The notes: a model not told the origin generated them from the sequence alone. A stretch of 64,000 nucleotides of DNA from Chloroflexota bacterium (GCA_019637815.1 JAHBUZ010000001.1:1-64000); one strand, 5' to 3'; numbered from the stretch's first letter, positions 51,017-60,638 are shown. A program made the numbers and translations.

Positions 51017-52889
51017 CGGTCGCGGGATCGGCGGCGGCCTTGGTCGAGCGTCGGCGGACCGGCTTCTTCACGGGCGCCTCCTCGGCCGGGGTCTCCGCCG
51101 GGGTCTCGACGACGGGCTCCGCTGCGGCGGCGGCCTTGGTCGAGCGGCGTCGCGTGGGCTTCGCTGGTGCGTCCTCCACGGGCGCCGGGGTCTCGACGAC
51201 GGGCTCCGCTGCGGCGGCCTTGGTCGAGCGTCGACGGACCGGCTTCTTCGCGGGCGCCTCCTCGGCCGGGGTCTCCGCCGGGGTCTCGACGACGGGCTCC
51301 GCTGCGGCGGCGGCCTTGGTCGAGCGGCGTCGCGTGGGCTTCTTCGCCGGCTCGTCCGCCGAGGTCTCGACGACCTCCACGGCGACCGCCGACGGCCGCT
51401 CCGCGGTGTCCGACCGCTGCTTGCCACCGCCCTGGCGACGTGCCATCTCCGCCTTCAGCAGCTCCTGGACGTCCGCCGGGACCTCGCTCCAGGGTTCTGC
51501 CGAGCCGGTCGGCCGCTCCGTGCGCTCGACCGGTGCCGGTCGCGCGGGGCGCTGCTGCTGGGGACGGGCCTGGCCACCCTGTGACGACCGGCCCGATGAC
51601 CGGCCGGCATCCGCTCGGCCATAGCCACCGCTGCTCGGCGCGCCGCCGCGGCCGAACCGCTCGCGATCGATGGCCGAGCGATAGCCCGCCTGTCCGCCAC
51701 GGCCGCCCGACTGGTTGCGACCACCGCGCTGGCGGCCACGTCCCTGCTGACGACGCTCCGCGAGCAGGTACTCCGGGATCTCCGGCTCGTCGTCATAGGC
51801 CTCGTCGTCATCGAGCGTGCCCGCGACCGGAGCGACCGGTGTGCTGGTGCCGATCTGGCTCTCCCACACCGAGCCGAAGGTCGAGTGCTGGGGCAGCAGC
51901 GCGACCTCCTCCTCCAGGAGCTCGTCCTCGAGGATCACCTCGGTCTCGGCGTCGAGGTCCGCCGCCTCGGCGGATTCGCCGACGACCGCGACCTCGCCCT
52001 CACCGCGGCGACCACGACCACGACCACGGCCACCCCGGCGCCGACGACGCCGACGGCCCTCGCCCTCGCCCTCACCGGCTTCGGCATCGCCGTCCTGGTC
52101 GGGCAGCTCGATGATCTGGCCACCCTCCTCCGGTGGCTCGCCCACGGCCTCATCCGCGGGAGCGCGTGACAGCCGCTCGCCGGGCAGCACGATGAGGTTG
52201 CTCCCCGCGGCCGCCACCTCGACCTCGGTCGCAACGGTGGCTGCGGCCGCAGCGGGTCGACGGGCGCGCTCGCCGCGCTCGGCACGCTCGCTGCGATCCG
52301 TGCGCCGACCATCGCTCCGTCGTCGACGCGTCCCGGTGTCCGTCTCCTTCTCGGGCACGGCGGTCATGGACAGGTCGTCATCCGACGCGACGCGACGGCC
52401 GCTCCGCTCACCACGCTCGACGCGGGCCAGCTGGGCGATGTCCGTGAACACGTCCGCGACCTCGATGAGGTCCGAGCTGGTGTTGCCCCGGAAGCTCACG
52501 ACCTCCACGCGCACGCCCATCTGCTGGACGGCGCGGATGGCGGGCGCGAAGTCACCGTCACCGGAGACGACGACCGCGATGTCGATGTGCTGCGCCATGC
52601 GCATCAGGTCGACGACCAGCTCGATATCCAGGTTCGCCTTGATGCGGCCATCGCCGTACTTGCGGATGTCCTTGCTCACCACCTTGTAGCCGGAGCGGCT
52701 CAGGAAGGAGTGGAACTGGCGCTGGTTCTCGTTGTCCGGATCCAGACCGGTGTAGGCATACGCGCGGACGAAGTCACGGTTCGCGGTGGATGCCTTGAGG
52801 AGCGTGACGTAATCGATGTCCACGCCCGCGGCCTTCGCCGCATAGAAGATGTTCGCCACGTCCACGAAGACGGCGACGTTCTTGCTCAC
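51006..52889 (-). CDS. NYN (LabA/DUF88) PIN-like nuclease with long disordered repeat tail
   Basis: 627 aa; GTG 52889 is chosen for AGGAG upstream. Residues 1-165 are an NYN domain: VAVFVDVANIFYAAKAAGVD, GYKVVSKDIRKYGDGRIKAN, LDIELVVDLM and VVVSGDGDFAPAIRAVQQMG carry the acidic metal-binding residues. The remaining 460 residues are acidic, then Gly/Arg-rich (RRRRRRGGRGRGRGRR), and finally four Lys/Arg/Ala repeats. NYN proteins process RNA; the RG and histone-like segments should bind nucleic acid. Heading an operon with holB is notable. Confidence 0.8.
   Translation of the reverse strand: MSKNVAVFVDVANIFYAAKAAGVDIDYVTLLKASTANRDFVRAYAYTGLDPDNENQRQFHSFLSRSGYKVVSKDIRKYGDGRIKANLDIELVVDLMRMAQHIDIAVVVSGDGDFAPAIRAVQQMGVRVEVVSFRGNTSSDLIEVADVFTDIAQLARVERGERSGRRVASDDDLSMTAVPEKETDTGTRRRRSDGRRTDRSERAERGERARRPAAAAATVATEVEVAAAGSNLIVLPGERLSRAPADEAVGEPPEEGGQIIELPDQDGDAEAGEGEGEGRRRRRRRGGRGRGRGRRGEGEVAVVGESAEAADLDAETEVILEDELLEEEVALLPQHSTFGSVWESQIGTSTPVAPVAGTLDDDEAYDDEPEIPEYLLAERRQQGRGRQRGGRNQSGGRGGQAGYRSAIDRERFGRGGAPSSGGYGRADAGRSSGRSSQGGQARPQQQRPARPAPVERTERPTGSAEPWSEVPADVQELLKAEMARRQGGGKQRSDTAERPSAVAVEVVETSADEPAKKPTRRRSTKAAAAAEPVVETPAETPAEEAPAKKPVRRRSTKAAAAEPVVETPAPVEDAPAKPTRRRSTKAAAAAEPVVETPAETPAEEAPVKKPVRRRSTKAAADPATGDA
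51031..51345. repeat. Four imperfect repeats in the NYN protein tail
   Basis: Units of about 85-95 bases begin near 51031, 51126, 51210 and 51306 and encode RRRSTKAAAAAEPVVETPA followed by a Glu/Pro-rich link. The long identical stretches within them indicate recent duplication. Confidence 0.7.
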
Positions 52890-53114
52890 GCAGGACTCCT
52901 GTGTGCTGCGGTAGTGGTCCCTCGCGCCTCGCGAGGCCACATGTGTGGGGGCCGGAGCCGGGGTCCACGGGCCCGATGCGCAGACGCACCGGTCCGTTCC
53001 CTCGATCGCTCTGGCTGGCGAGCCTCGGCGACGCCCCGAGCGCGCCGCACCGGGTGTTCGCAGGATCCATGGGATGGATCGCTGCCCGCACACGCCCCGG
53101 GGCGCTGGGACGTC

Positions 53115-53142
53115 TTGCATTCGAGACGTCGGTGACTATCAT
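53115..53142 (+). promoter_or_regulatory. Candidate promoter of the liv operon
   Basis: TTGCAT (53115-53120), 16-bp spacer, TATCAT (53137-53142); start near 53149, leaving a 5' leader of about 230 nt before livK. The same AT-rich spot could serve the divergent NYN gene (TATGAT on the minus strand). The rest of 52890-53382 holds no gene I can support. Confidence 0.45.
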
Positions 53143-53382
53143 ACGCGAACGCGCAGGCGGTCACCGTCGAGACCGGACGTGCGTGTCGCGGCTCCGGCAT
53201 CGCGGGACAGGAGGAGGTCCCGAGGGCTGACCGATTCGATGGTCGTCCTCGGCGTACCCGCCATCCGCTCGTGTGCCCGGATCCCGTCGGCACGACCGTC
53301 CTGGTCGTCACCGGGACCGCCCGGACCGTGCCCCGCCTGGAGCATGGCCGCACGGAGTTCGGAGCAGGAGGAACCAATACGC

Positions 53383-54612
53383 ATGAAGCTGAGGAAGCTC
53401 GGCATCATCGGCGCCGCGGGCGCCCTGGCGATCTCGGCGACGGTCCCAGCCGTCGCCCAAGCCCCCGAGGATCCGCTGGGGGTCATCTCGATCCCGGCCG
53501 GTGAGCCTCTCCACATCGCCTTCTGGGGCGTGCTGTCCGGAGCGGACTCGTCGCTCGGCACGGACTCGATGCGTGGCGTCGAGATCGCGGTCGACGACCG
53601 GGGCGGCAAGCTCCTTGACCTGGACATCCAGCTGACCAGCGAGGACGGCGGGTGCACCCCGGAGGGTGGCGCCAACGCGGCCCAGAAGCTGGCTGCTGAC
53701 ACGACCATCGTCGGCCTCGTCGGCTCGACCTGCTCGGACGAGACCGTCGGCGGCATCGCGGCCATCACGGCCGCCGGCCTGACCACGATCTCCCCGGCCA
53801 ACACCCGCCCGACGCTCACCGCGCCGGACCGTGGCCCCGAGTACGCCGGCTATCTCCGGACCGCGCACAGCGACGCCTTCCAGGGCCTCGCGGTCGCGCA
53901 GTGGGCCGTGGACCAGGGCATCACCAAGGCCGCGACCATCCATGACGGCTCGGCCTACGCCGAGGCTCTCCAGCAGGTGTTCGCAGACAGCTTCGTGGAG
54001 CTGGGTGGCGAGATCACCGTCCAGGAGGCCGTGTCCAAGGGCCAGACGGACATGAAGTCGGTCCTGACCACCATCGCGGCCACCGGCCCCGAGCTCATCT
54101 ACCTGCCCGTGTTCGTGGCCGAGGGTGGCTTCATCGTCGCCCAGACGAGCGAGGTCGCGGGTCTCGAGAACGTCACCCTCGCGGGTTCGGACGGCATCTT
54201 CTCGGCCGACTTCCTCAACGCCGCGGGCCCCAACGTCGAGGGCATGTACCTCTCCAGCCCTGACTTCACGGCGTTCCAGTCCGGCTACGCGGACTTCCTC
54301 GCCAAGCACCAGGAGAAGTACGGCCAGGCGCCGCTCTCCGTGTTCCACGCGCACGCCTACGACGCCACGAACATCCTGTTCGCGGCACTCGAGCAGGTGG
54401 CCACGACGGACGCGGACGGCACCACGTACATCCCGAAGGGCGCCCTGCGGGACGCCATCTATGCCACGACGGACTTCCAGGGCCTGACCGGCGTCCTGTC
54501 GTGCAGCCCGTCCGGCGACTGCGGCGCCCCGGTCATCGGGGTCTACCAGATCTCCGCCGAGAACGTGGCGAACAACTCCCTGCCGACGGCTCCCGTCTGG
54601 CCGGTGCGCTGA
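53383..54612 (+). CDS. livK: Branched-chain amino-acid ABC transporter, substrate-binding protein
   Basis: 409 aa, AGGAGGAA 9 bases before the ATG. Signal peptide about 1-26 (cut after AVAQA), with no lipobox cysteine. The type I periplasmic-binding fold shows HIAFWGVLSGADSSLGTDSM, GVEIAVDD, VGLVGSTCSDETVGGIAAIT, TTISPANTRPTLT and YDATNILFAALEQ. It captures the ligand for LivHMGF. Two cysteines near the C-terminus (SCSPSGDCG) fit the disulfide of such proteins. The ligand could be another amide or amino acid. Confidence 0.9.
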   Translation: MKLRKLGIIGAAGALAISATVPAVAQAPEDPLGVISIPAGEPLHIAFWGVLSGADSSLGTDSMRGVEIAVDDRGGKLLDLDIQLTSEDGGCTPEGGANAAQKLAADTTIVGLVGSTCSDETVGGIAAITAAGLTTISPANTRPTLTAPDRGPEYAGYLRTAHSDAFQGLAVAQWAVDQGITKAATIHDGSAYAEALQQVFADSFVELGGEITVQEAVSKGQTDMKSVLTTIAATGPELIYLPVFVAEGGFIVAQTSEVAGLENVTLAGSDGIFSADFLNAAGPNVEGMYLSSPDFTAFQSGYADFLAKHQEKYGQAPLSVFHAHAYDATNILFAALEQVATTDADGTTYIPKGALRDAIYATTDFQGLTGVLSCSPSGDCGAPVIGVYQISAENVANNSLPTAPVWPVR

Positions 54613-54635
54613 TCCCCATCCAGCACTGACGATGG

Positions 54636-54665
54636 ACGGTCCGGGCGGACAACCGCCCGGACCGT
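54636..54665 (+). terminator. Intercistronic hairpin between livK and livH
   Basis: A perfect 13-bp stem ACGGTCCGGGCGG / CCGCCCGGACCGT with loop ACAA is followed by TCGTAT. It sits in the only sizeable gap of the operon and probably causes partial termination or protects livK mRNA, giving excess binding protein over permease. Confidence 0.75.
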
Positions 54666-54678
54666 TCGTATCCACCAC

Positions 54679-55797
54679 ATGACCCCCATGCAGACCCCCA
54701 CCACCTGGGCGGAGCGAACCGGCCTCACCGAGCGCCTCCTGGACATCGGCATCGCCGTGTTCCTGTGGGCGTTCCGGATCATCGTGCTGTTCGTCGTGGT
54801 CGTGGGCTCGCTGCTCACGCTCGCGCGCGGGCGCTACTCCATCGAGGTCTGGATCGACCTGATCGTGGGTGGCCTGTCACTGGGCGCCATCTATGCGCTC
54901 ATCGCCCTGGGCTACACGATGGTCTACGGCATCCTGCGCATGATCAACTTCGCCCATGGCGAGATCTTCATGGTCGGCGCGTTCGCCGGGTTCTTCACGG
55001 GCGTCTATCTCGCCGGCACGGGCCTGCTGACCGCCAGCCCGCTCTCCGCGGTCGTGGGCATCGCGATCATGATCCTCATGGCGATGGCCGTCGCGGCGCT
55101 CGTGGCGCTCATCGCGGAACGCATCGCCTACCGGCCGTTGCGGAACGCGCCCCGCCTGGTGCTGCTCATCAGCGCCATCGGCGTCTCGTTCTTCCTGCAA
55201 TACACCGTGCGCGGCCTGTTCGGCCCCGGCATCTACGCCTACCCGTCCGTGCCGTTCCTCGCCGAGCCCGTGGACCTGCCCCTCCTGAGCATCCTTCGAC
55301 TGAAGTGGCTCGACGTGCTGGTCATCGGCTCCGCCATCGGCATGATGCTGGCCCTTTACCTGTTCGTGATGCGCAGCCGTGCGGGCACCGCCATCCGCGC
55401 CGTGTCCGAGGACAAGGCGACCGCCGCGCTCATGGGCATCGACGTCAACCGGGCCATCGTGACCACGTTCGCGATCGGCGCCGCCATGGCTGGCGCCGCG
55501 GGCGTCCTGTACGGCCTCATGTTCCGCCAGATCTTCTTCTTCTCGGGGTTCGTCCCAGGCATCAAGGCGTTCACGGCCGCCGTCCTGGGCGGTATCGGCA
55601 ACATCCCCGGTGCGATGGTCGGCGGGTTCCTCCTGGGCGAGCTCGAATCGGTGGGACCCACGCTGTTCCTCGACGGCCTGGGGGTCCCCTCGCCGAACCA
55701 GCTGAAGGACGTCATCGCGTTCACCATCCTCGTGCTGGTGCTCATCTTCCGGCCCCAGGGGATCATGGGTGAGCGGCTGTCGAGGTCCCGGGCATGA
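54679..55797 (+). CDS. livH: Branched-chain amino-acid ABC permease LivH
   Basis: 372 aa. LivH family motifs follow an N-terminal extension of about 55 residues with one extra TM: GGLSLGAIYALIALGYTMVY, GILRMINFAHGEIFMVGAFA, AYRPLRNAPRL, GIDVNRAIVTTFAIGAAMAG and KAFTAAVLGGIGNIPGAMVG. It is one half of the channel. Its stop overlaps the livM ATG. Confidence 0.93.
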   Translation: MTPMQTPTTWAERTGLTERLLDIGIAVFLWAFRIIVLFVVVVGSLLTLARGRYSIEVWIDLIVGGLSLGAIYALIALGYTMVYGILRMINFAHGEIFMVGAFAGFFTGVYLAGTGLLTASPLSAVVGIAIMILMAMAVAALVALIAERIAYRPLRNAPRLVLLISAIGVSFFLQYTVRGLFGPGIYAYPSVPFLAEPVDLPLLSILRLKWLDVLVIGSAIGMMLALYLFVMRSRAGTAIRAVSEDKATAALMGIDVNRAIVTTFAIGAAMAGAAGVLYGLMFRQIFFFSGFVPGIKAFTAAVLGGIGNIPGAMVGGFLLGELESVGPTLFLDGLGVPSPNQLKDVIAFTILVLVLIFRPQGIMGERLSRSRA

Positions 55798-57530
55798 CCG
55801 CGGTCACGGCACCTCCGCCCACGGTCGCACCGATCGCGTCCGCCCGCGACCTGTGGCTGTCGGTCGCGATCCGAACGGGTCTCATCGCCGGCGCCACCGC
55901 GCTCTACCTGTGTCTCACGGGCATCGTGCCCACCTTCGACTCGCGTCCCCTCATCCGGGATGTCATCACCCTTGGCCAGGTCGCGCTCGTGGTCGCGTTC
56001 ATGGCCGCGGGCCTCGGCACCGCGATCCGCCTGGGGACGCAGGCGAGCCCCGGACGGACCGTCCTGGGTGGCACCGTCGCGGGCCTCATCGCCGGCGCGA
56101 TGCTCTCGGCGCTCGTGCTCCTCGGGTCGGTCGTCGACCTGCGGGCCATGTTCCTGCACGCGTCGCCCGCCCTGTGGAACGTGCTCACGTTCGAGATGGG
56201 GACCTCCGGCTTCTGGGTGCCCGCCGCGGTGGGTGCTGTGCTGGGCGGCCTCGCGGCCGCCATCTGGCTGCTGCCCGGCGCACTCCGCATGAGCCTGCTC
56301 GCGGGCCTCGCCATGGTCCTCGTGATGGGTCTGTTCGCAGGGCTGCTGCGGGCACCGATGCTGAGCGGTCCCCTGTCCGGTCTCGCGCGGCAGCTGTTCG
56401 CCGCCGAGGGCCTCCAGCCCATCGGTGCGCTGCTGTCCTTCGCGGCGGGCGCCATCCTGGTGCCGCTGTTCCGGCCATCGCGGATCCGGGCGCGGGCCCA
56501 GCGCCTGTCCCGCGAGCAGCGACGGGTCACGGCAGTGCCGCTCGGTGGTGTGCTGCTGCTCCTCGTGCTGCTGCTGCCCCTGGGCCTCGGGCCCTTCGTG
56601 GCACAGGTCGTGGCGCTCATCGCGCTGTACGTGCTGATGGGTCTCGGCCTCAACATCACCCTGGGCCTCGCAGGGCTGCTGGACCTGGGCTTCGTGGCGT
56701 TCTTCGCCGTGGGCGCCTACACCGTGGGTCTGCTCACCTCCACGGGTGAGTACGGCATCGCGCAGTGGTCGTTCTGGGCGGCGGTACCGGTCGCGGTGGT
56801 CATCGCGATGCTGTTCGGCGTCGTCCTTGGCCTGCCCCTGCTGGGCATGCGTGGTGACTACCTCGCCATCGCCACCCTCGGATTCGGGGAGATCATCCGC
56901 ATCCTCGCGGGCTCCGACCTGCTGAAGCCGTGGCTGGGTGGCCCGCGCGGCATCACCAACATCCCCAAGCCACTGGATGTGGGGCCGGACAGCTTCCTCG
57001 CGGGCCCCAACCAGATCTACTACATCGCGCTCGCGTGTGCCGCGGTCATCGCGTTCGTGGCGTGGCGTCTCCGGGCCTCGCGCCTGGGCCGCGCCTGGAT
57101 CGCCATCCGCGAGGACGAGGACGTGGCGGAGGCGCTGGGCGTCAACCTCGTCCAGACCAAGATCCTCGCCTACATGCTGGGCGCCGCGTTCGCGGGCCTC
57201 GGTGGCGCGATCTTCGCCTCGCTCTACGGCTCGGTCTTCCCGAGCAGCATCCAGCTGCTGGTGTCCATCAACGTGGTCGCCATCATCATCGTGGGCGGCA
57301 TGGGCAGCATCCCGGGGGTCGTGGTGGGCGCCATCGTGCTCATCGGCCTGCCGGAGCTGTTCCGGGAGTTCTCGGAGTACCGCTTCCTGTTCTACGGCGC
57401 GGTCCTCATCCTCATGATGCGGTTCCGCCCGGAGGGCCTCATCCCGTCCCGCATCGGTCGCCAGGAGATGCACCATGACGCCGCCGAGGACGACCCCCTG
57501 ACGGCCACCGCGGCCGTGGAGCCATCCTGA
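55794..57530 (+). CDS. livM: Branched-chain amino-acid ABC permease LivM, N-terminally extended
   Basis: 578 aa, ATGA overlap with livH. The LivM core occupies about 270-560: LMGLGLNITLGLAGLLDLGF, GMRGDYLAIATLGFGEIIRI, GPRGITNIP, FAGLGGAIFASLYGSVFPSS and VGGMGSIPGVVVG. The first 270 residues add about six TM segments absent from typical LivM of about 300-420 aa. The added part may be a separate membrane domain. The ATG of livG overlaps the stop. Confidence 0.92.
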   Translation: MTAVTAPPPTVAPIASARDLWLSVAIRTGLIAGATALYLCLTGIVPTFDSRPLIRDVITLGQVALVVAFMAAGLGTAIRLGTQASPGRTVLGGTVAGLIAGAMLSALVLLGSVVDLRAMFLHASPALWNVLTFEMGTSGFWVPAAVGAVLGGLAAAIWLLPGALRMSLLAGLAMVLVMGLFAGLLRAPMLSGPLSGLARQLFAAEGLQPIGALLSFAAGAILVPLFRPSRIRARAQRLSREQRRVTAVPLGGVLLLLVLLLPLGLGPFVAQVVALIALYVLMGLGLNITLGLAGLLDLGFVAFFAVGAYTVGLLTSTGEYGIAQWSFWAAVPVAVVIAMLFGVVLGLPLLGMRGDYLAIATLGFGEIIRILAGSDLLKPWLGGPRGITNIPKPLDVGPDSFLAGPNQIYYIALACAAVIAFVAWRLRASRLGRAWIAIREDEDVAEALGVNLVQTKILAYMLGAAFAGLGGAIFASLYGSVFPSSIQLLVSINVVAIIIVGGMGSIPGVVVGAIVLIGLPELFREFSEYRFLFYGAVLILMMRFRPEGLIPSRIGRQEMHHDAAEDDPLTATAAVEPS

Positions 57531-58318
57531 TGGCCCTGCTGGAGGTCCAGGGCGCGACCAAGCGGTTCGGTGGTCTGCTCGCGGTCCAGGCGCTCGACTT
57601 CACGCTCGAGGCGGGCATGATCGCGAGCGTCATCGGGCCGAACGGCGCCGGCAAGACCACGTTCTTCAACTGCATCGCGGGCTTCTATCGGATCGACGAG
57701 GGCCGCATCGTCCTGGACGGCCACGAGATCCACCGGCTGCCCTCCCACAAGATCGCGCACCTGGGGCTGTCGCGGACGTACCAGAACATCCGTTTGTTCA
57801 GCGGCATGTCCACCCTCGACAACGTGCGCGTGGGCGCACACCAGCACCTGCGTACCTCGTGGATCCAGGGGGTGCTCCAGACGCCCGCGGTGCGCGACGA
57901 GGAGCGTCGCACGACCCAGGAGTCGCTGCGGCTCCTGGAGTACGTGGGCCTCAAGGGGAAGGGCCACATCCAGGCGAGCAACCTGCCGTACGGCGACCAG
58001 CGACGCCTGGAGATCGCGCGGGCCCTCGCCACACAGCCTCGACTGCTGCTGCTGGACGAGCCGACCGCGGGCATGAACCCGGCCGAGACCCACGAGATGA
58101 CCGACCTCATCCGTCGGCTGCGGGACGACCTGGGCATCACCATCCTGCTCATCGAGCACGAGATGCACGTGGTGATGGGCATCTCCGACCGGATCACCGT
58201 GCTGGACTACGGCCAGCGCATCGCAGAGGGCGATGCGAATCGCATCCAGCGTGACCCGAAGGTCATCGAAGCGTACCTGGGCAAGGGTGCGGCAGCCGCG
58301 CTGGCGGCGGAGGACTGA
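57530..58318 (+). CDS. livG: Branched-chain amino-acid ABC ATPase LivG
   Basis: 262 aa. Walker A GPNGAGKTT, the LivG signature LSRTYQNIRLFSGMSTLDNV, ABC motif NLPYGDQRRLEIARAL, Walker B LLLLDEPTAGMNP, switch LIEHEM, and the family C-terminus VIEAYLGKG are all present. It powers import together with LivF. Confidence 0.95.
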   Translation: MALLEVQGATKRFGGLLAVQALDFTLEAGMIASVIGPNGAGKTTFFNCIAGFYRIDEGRIVLDGHEIHRLPSHKIAHLGLSRTYQNIRLFSGMSTLDNVRVGAHQHLRTSWIQGVLQTPAVRDEERRTTQESLRLLEYVGLKGKGHIQASNLPYGDQRRLEIARALATQPRLLLLDEPTAGMNPAETHEMTDLIRRLRDDLGITILLIEHEMHVVMGISDRITVLDYGQRIAEGDANRIQRDPKVIEAYLGKGAAAALAAED

Positions 58319-58319
58319 C

Positions 58320-59033
58320 GTGGCCCTGCTCGAGGTGGAGGACCTCCACACCTACTACGGCAACATCCACGCCCTCAAGGGCATCTCGCTGACGGTCGAG
58401 GAAGGCGAGATCGTGACCCTCATCGGCACCAACGGTGCGGGCAAGACCACGACGCTCAACACCATCAGCCGGCTGCTCACGCCCCGCCAGGGGACGGTCC
58501 GCCTCGAGGGCCAGGACCTGTCCCATGTCCCGGCCCACCGGCTGGTGACCATGGGCATCGTCCAGGTGCCCGAGGGCCGTCGGGTGTTCGCCCGCCTGAC
58601 GGTGGAGGAGAACCTCCGCATGGGGGCCTTCACCATCAAGGACAAGGCGGTCATCGACGAGGGCATCGAGCGCGGGTACACCATGTTCCCGCGACTCAAG
58701 GAGCGCTCCAAGCAGGTCTCCGGGACGCTCTCGGGTGGCGAGCAGCAGATGCTGGCCATGGCGCGGGCGCTCATGGCGAAGCCCCGCCTGCTGCTCCTGG
58801 ACGAGCCCTCGATGGGCCTCGCGCCCACGCTCGTGGAGTTCATCTTCGAGACCATCACGAGCATCCATGCCGAAGGCGTCTCGATCCTGCTCGTGGAGCA
58901 GAACGCGCTCCAGGCACTGGCGGTCGCGAGCCGCGGCTACGTGCTCCAGACCGGCAAGGTGCTCATGGCGGACACCGCGGCCGCCCTCGCCGCGAACGAG
59001 GACGTCCGGCGGGCGTACCTCGGGGAGATCTAG
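58320..59033 (+). CDS. livF: Branched-chain amino-acid ABC ATPase LivF
   Basis: 237 aa, GTG one base after the livG stop. Typical LivF: YYGNIHALKGISLTVEEGEI, Walker A GTNGAGKTTTLNTI, IVQVPEGRRVFARLTVEENL, LSGGEQQMLAMARAL, LLLLDEPSMGLAP and a C-terminal RRAYLGE. Last gene of livKHMGF; the convergent glnQ-like gene ends 28 bases away. Confidence 0.95.
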   Translation: MALLEVEDLHTYYGNIHALKGISLTVEEGEIVTLIGTNGAGKTTTLNTISRLLTPRQGTVRLEGQDLSHVPAHRLVTMGIVQVPEGRRVFARLTVEENLRMGAFTIKDKAVIDEGIERGYTMFPRLKERSKQVSGTLSGGEQQMLAMARALMAKPRLLLLDEPSMGLAPTLVEFIFETITSIHAEGVSILLVEQNALQALAVASRGYVLQTGKVLMADTAAALAANEDVRRAYLGEI

Positions 59034-59061
59034 CGCCCCGGTCCCGGTGGGCGCCGGGGCC

Positions 59062-59835
59062 TCAGGTCGTGTGGAGGCGGCGCAGGAACCGGCGGACGGC
59101 CTCGTGTTGCGGATCGTCGAGGATGCGCTCGGGAGGACCCTCCTCCAGCACGCGGCCGGCGTCCAGGAACACCACGCGATCGGCAGCCTCGCGGGCGAAC
59201 CCCATCTCATGGGACACCACGATCATCGTCGAGCCCTCGTGCGCGAGGTCGCGCATGACCGCCAGGACCTCACCCACGAGCTCCGGGTCGAGCGCGCTGG
59301 TCGGCTCGTCGAAGAGCAGCACACGCGGCTCCATGGTGAGCGCGCGCGCGATGGCGACCCGCTGCTTCTCACCACCCGACAGTCGTGACGGGTACTCGTC
59401 CCGCTTGTGGAGCAGATGCACCTTGTCCAGCAACCGCTCCGCGGTGGCGATGGCGAGGTCCCGCGGCAGTCCCTTGACCCGCACGGGCGCCTCGATGCAG
59501 TTCTCGAGCGCGGTCATGTGCGGGAACAGGTTGAAGTCCTGGAACACCATGCCGGCACGGATCCGGAGCTGCCGGATGTGTTCCCGGTGTCGTCGACCAC
59601 GTCTGTTCAGCGGGTCCGCCGTCACCGTGATGTCGCCGATGCGGACCGTCCCGATGGTCGGCTCCTCGAGGAAGTTGAGGCAGCGCAGGAACGTCGTCTT
59701 GCCGCTGCCCGACCTGCCGATGAGCATCACCGTCTCGTGCTGCCGGACCTCCAGCGTCACGCCCCGGAGCACGTGGTTGGTGCCGAAGTACTTCTCGATG
59801 TCGGTGGCCGCCACGACGACCTCGCCCAGCTCCAT
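59062..59835 (-). CDS. glnQ: Polar amino-acid ABC transporter ATPase (GlnQ-like)
   Basis: 257 aa; the ATG shares a base with the TGA of the permease gene. Motifs: KYFGTNHVLRGVTLEV, Walker A GRSGSGKTTFLRCLN, GMVFQDFNLFPHMTALEN, LSGGEKQRVAIARAL, VLLFDEPTSALDPELVGEVL and VVSHEMGFAREAADRVVFLD. This is the GlnQ/ArtP family. It works with the permease and lipoprotein upstream. Confidence 0.93.
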   Translation of the reverse strand: MELGEVVVAATDIEKYFGTNHVLRGVTLEVRQHETVMLIGRSGSGKTTFLRCLNFLEEPTIGTVRIGDITVTADPLNRRGRRHREHIRQLRIRAGMVFQDFNLFPHMTALENCIEAPVRVKGLPRDLAIATAERLLDKVHLLHKRDEYPSRLSGGEKQRVAIARALTMEPRVLLFDEPTSALDPELVGEVLAVMRDLAHEGSTMIVVSHEMGFAREAADRVVFLDAGRVLEEGPPERILDDPQHEAVRRFLRRLHTT

Positions 59836-60638
59836 CAGCGATCCCCCCGTGCCAGGCGCCGTTCGAGTCGCTCCTGGAGGAACGAGAACACGATGGTCAG
59901 GATCCAGTAGACGGCCGCCGCGAACACGATCGCCTCGAGGATCCGGACCTGTGGTCGTCCCGCCGCCTGCGCCTTCCACAGCAGCTCCTGGATGGAGATG
60001 ATCGAGACGAGCGCGGTGTCCTTGAGCATCGCGATGAACTCGTTGCCGATGGGTGGCACCACGATGCGCACCGCCTGCGGCAGGACGATTCGACGCATCA
60101 GCATCGACTCGGACATGCCGAGGGCCTCCGCGGCCTCGCGTTGACCTCGTGGCACCGCCTGGATGCCCGCCCGGAAGATCTCCGTGAGGTACGCGCCGTA
60201 GTTGAAGCCGAGCGCCACGATGCCCGCGTGGAGCGGCTCGAGCACGATCCCGGTCTCCGCGAGGGCATAGAACCAGAAGAAGATCTGGACCAGCAGCGGC
60301 GTGCCCCGGATGAGCGAGACGTACAGCGACGCGATGCCGTTGATGACCGGGTTATGCGACAGCCGGCCCATCGCGCCCAGGACGGCGAGGAGCGTCGCCA
60401 GGATGATAGAGCACGCGGCGAGCACGACGGTCAGCCACGCACCGCCCAGGATGAACTGCCACCAGGTGCCCAGGAACGCCACGTCGAAGTCCCGGGCGAT
60501 CAGACCCAGGACGGCTCCGATGAGGACCAGCCATGTGAGTCCGAAGATGGACACGAAGATGAGCCGGCGACGGCGCCGTGCCGCCGCGATGTCCCGGACG
60601 ATCTGCGGTTCGTCGGCGGATGCCGGCTCAGGGCTCAC
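59835..60638 (-). CDS. Polar amino-acid ABC transporter permease (GlnP/HisM-like)
   Basis: 267 aa, GTG start. A His/Glu/Gln/Arg/opine-type permease: about six TM helices including one near the N-terminus, YVSLIRGTPLLVQIFFWFYA, YGAYLTEIFRAGIQAVPRGQ and REAAEALGMSESMLMRRIVL (the ATPase-contacting EAA loop). It is second in the SBP-permease-ATPase unit, 74 bases after the binding protein gene. Confidence 0.93.
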   Translation of the reverse strand: MSPEPASADEPQIVRDIAAARRRRRLIFVSIFGLTWLVLIGAVLGLIARDFDVAFLGTWWQFILGGAWLTVVLAACSIILATLLAVLGAMGRLSHNPVINGIASLYVSLIRGTPLLVQIFFWFYALAETGIVLEPLHAGIVALGFNYGAYLTEIFRAGIQAVPRGQREAAEALGMSESMLMRRIVLPQAVRIVVPPIGNEFIAMLKDTALVSIISIQELLWKAQAAGRPQVRILEAIVFAAAVYWILTIVFSFLQERLERRLARGDR

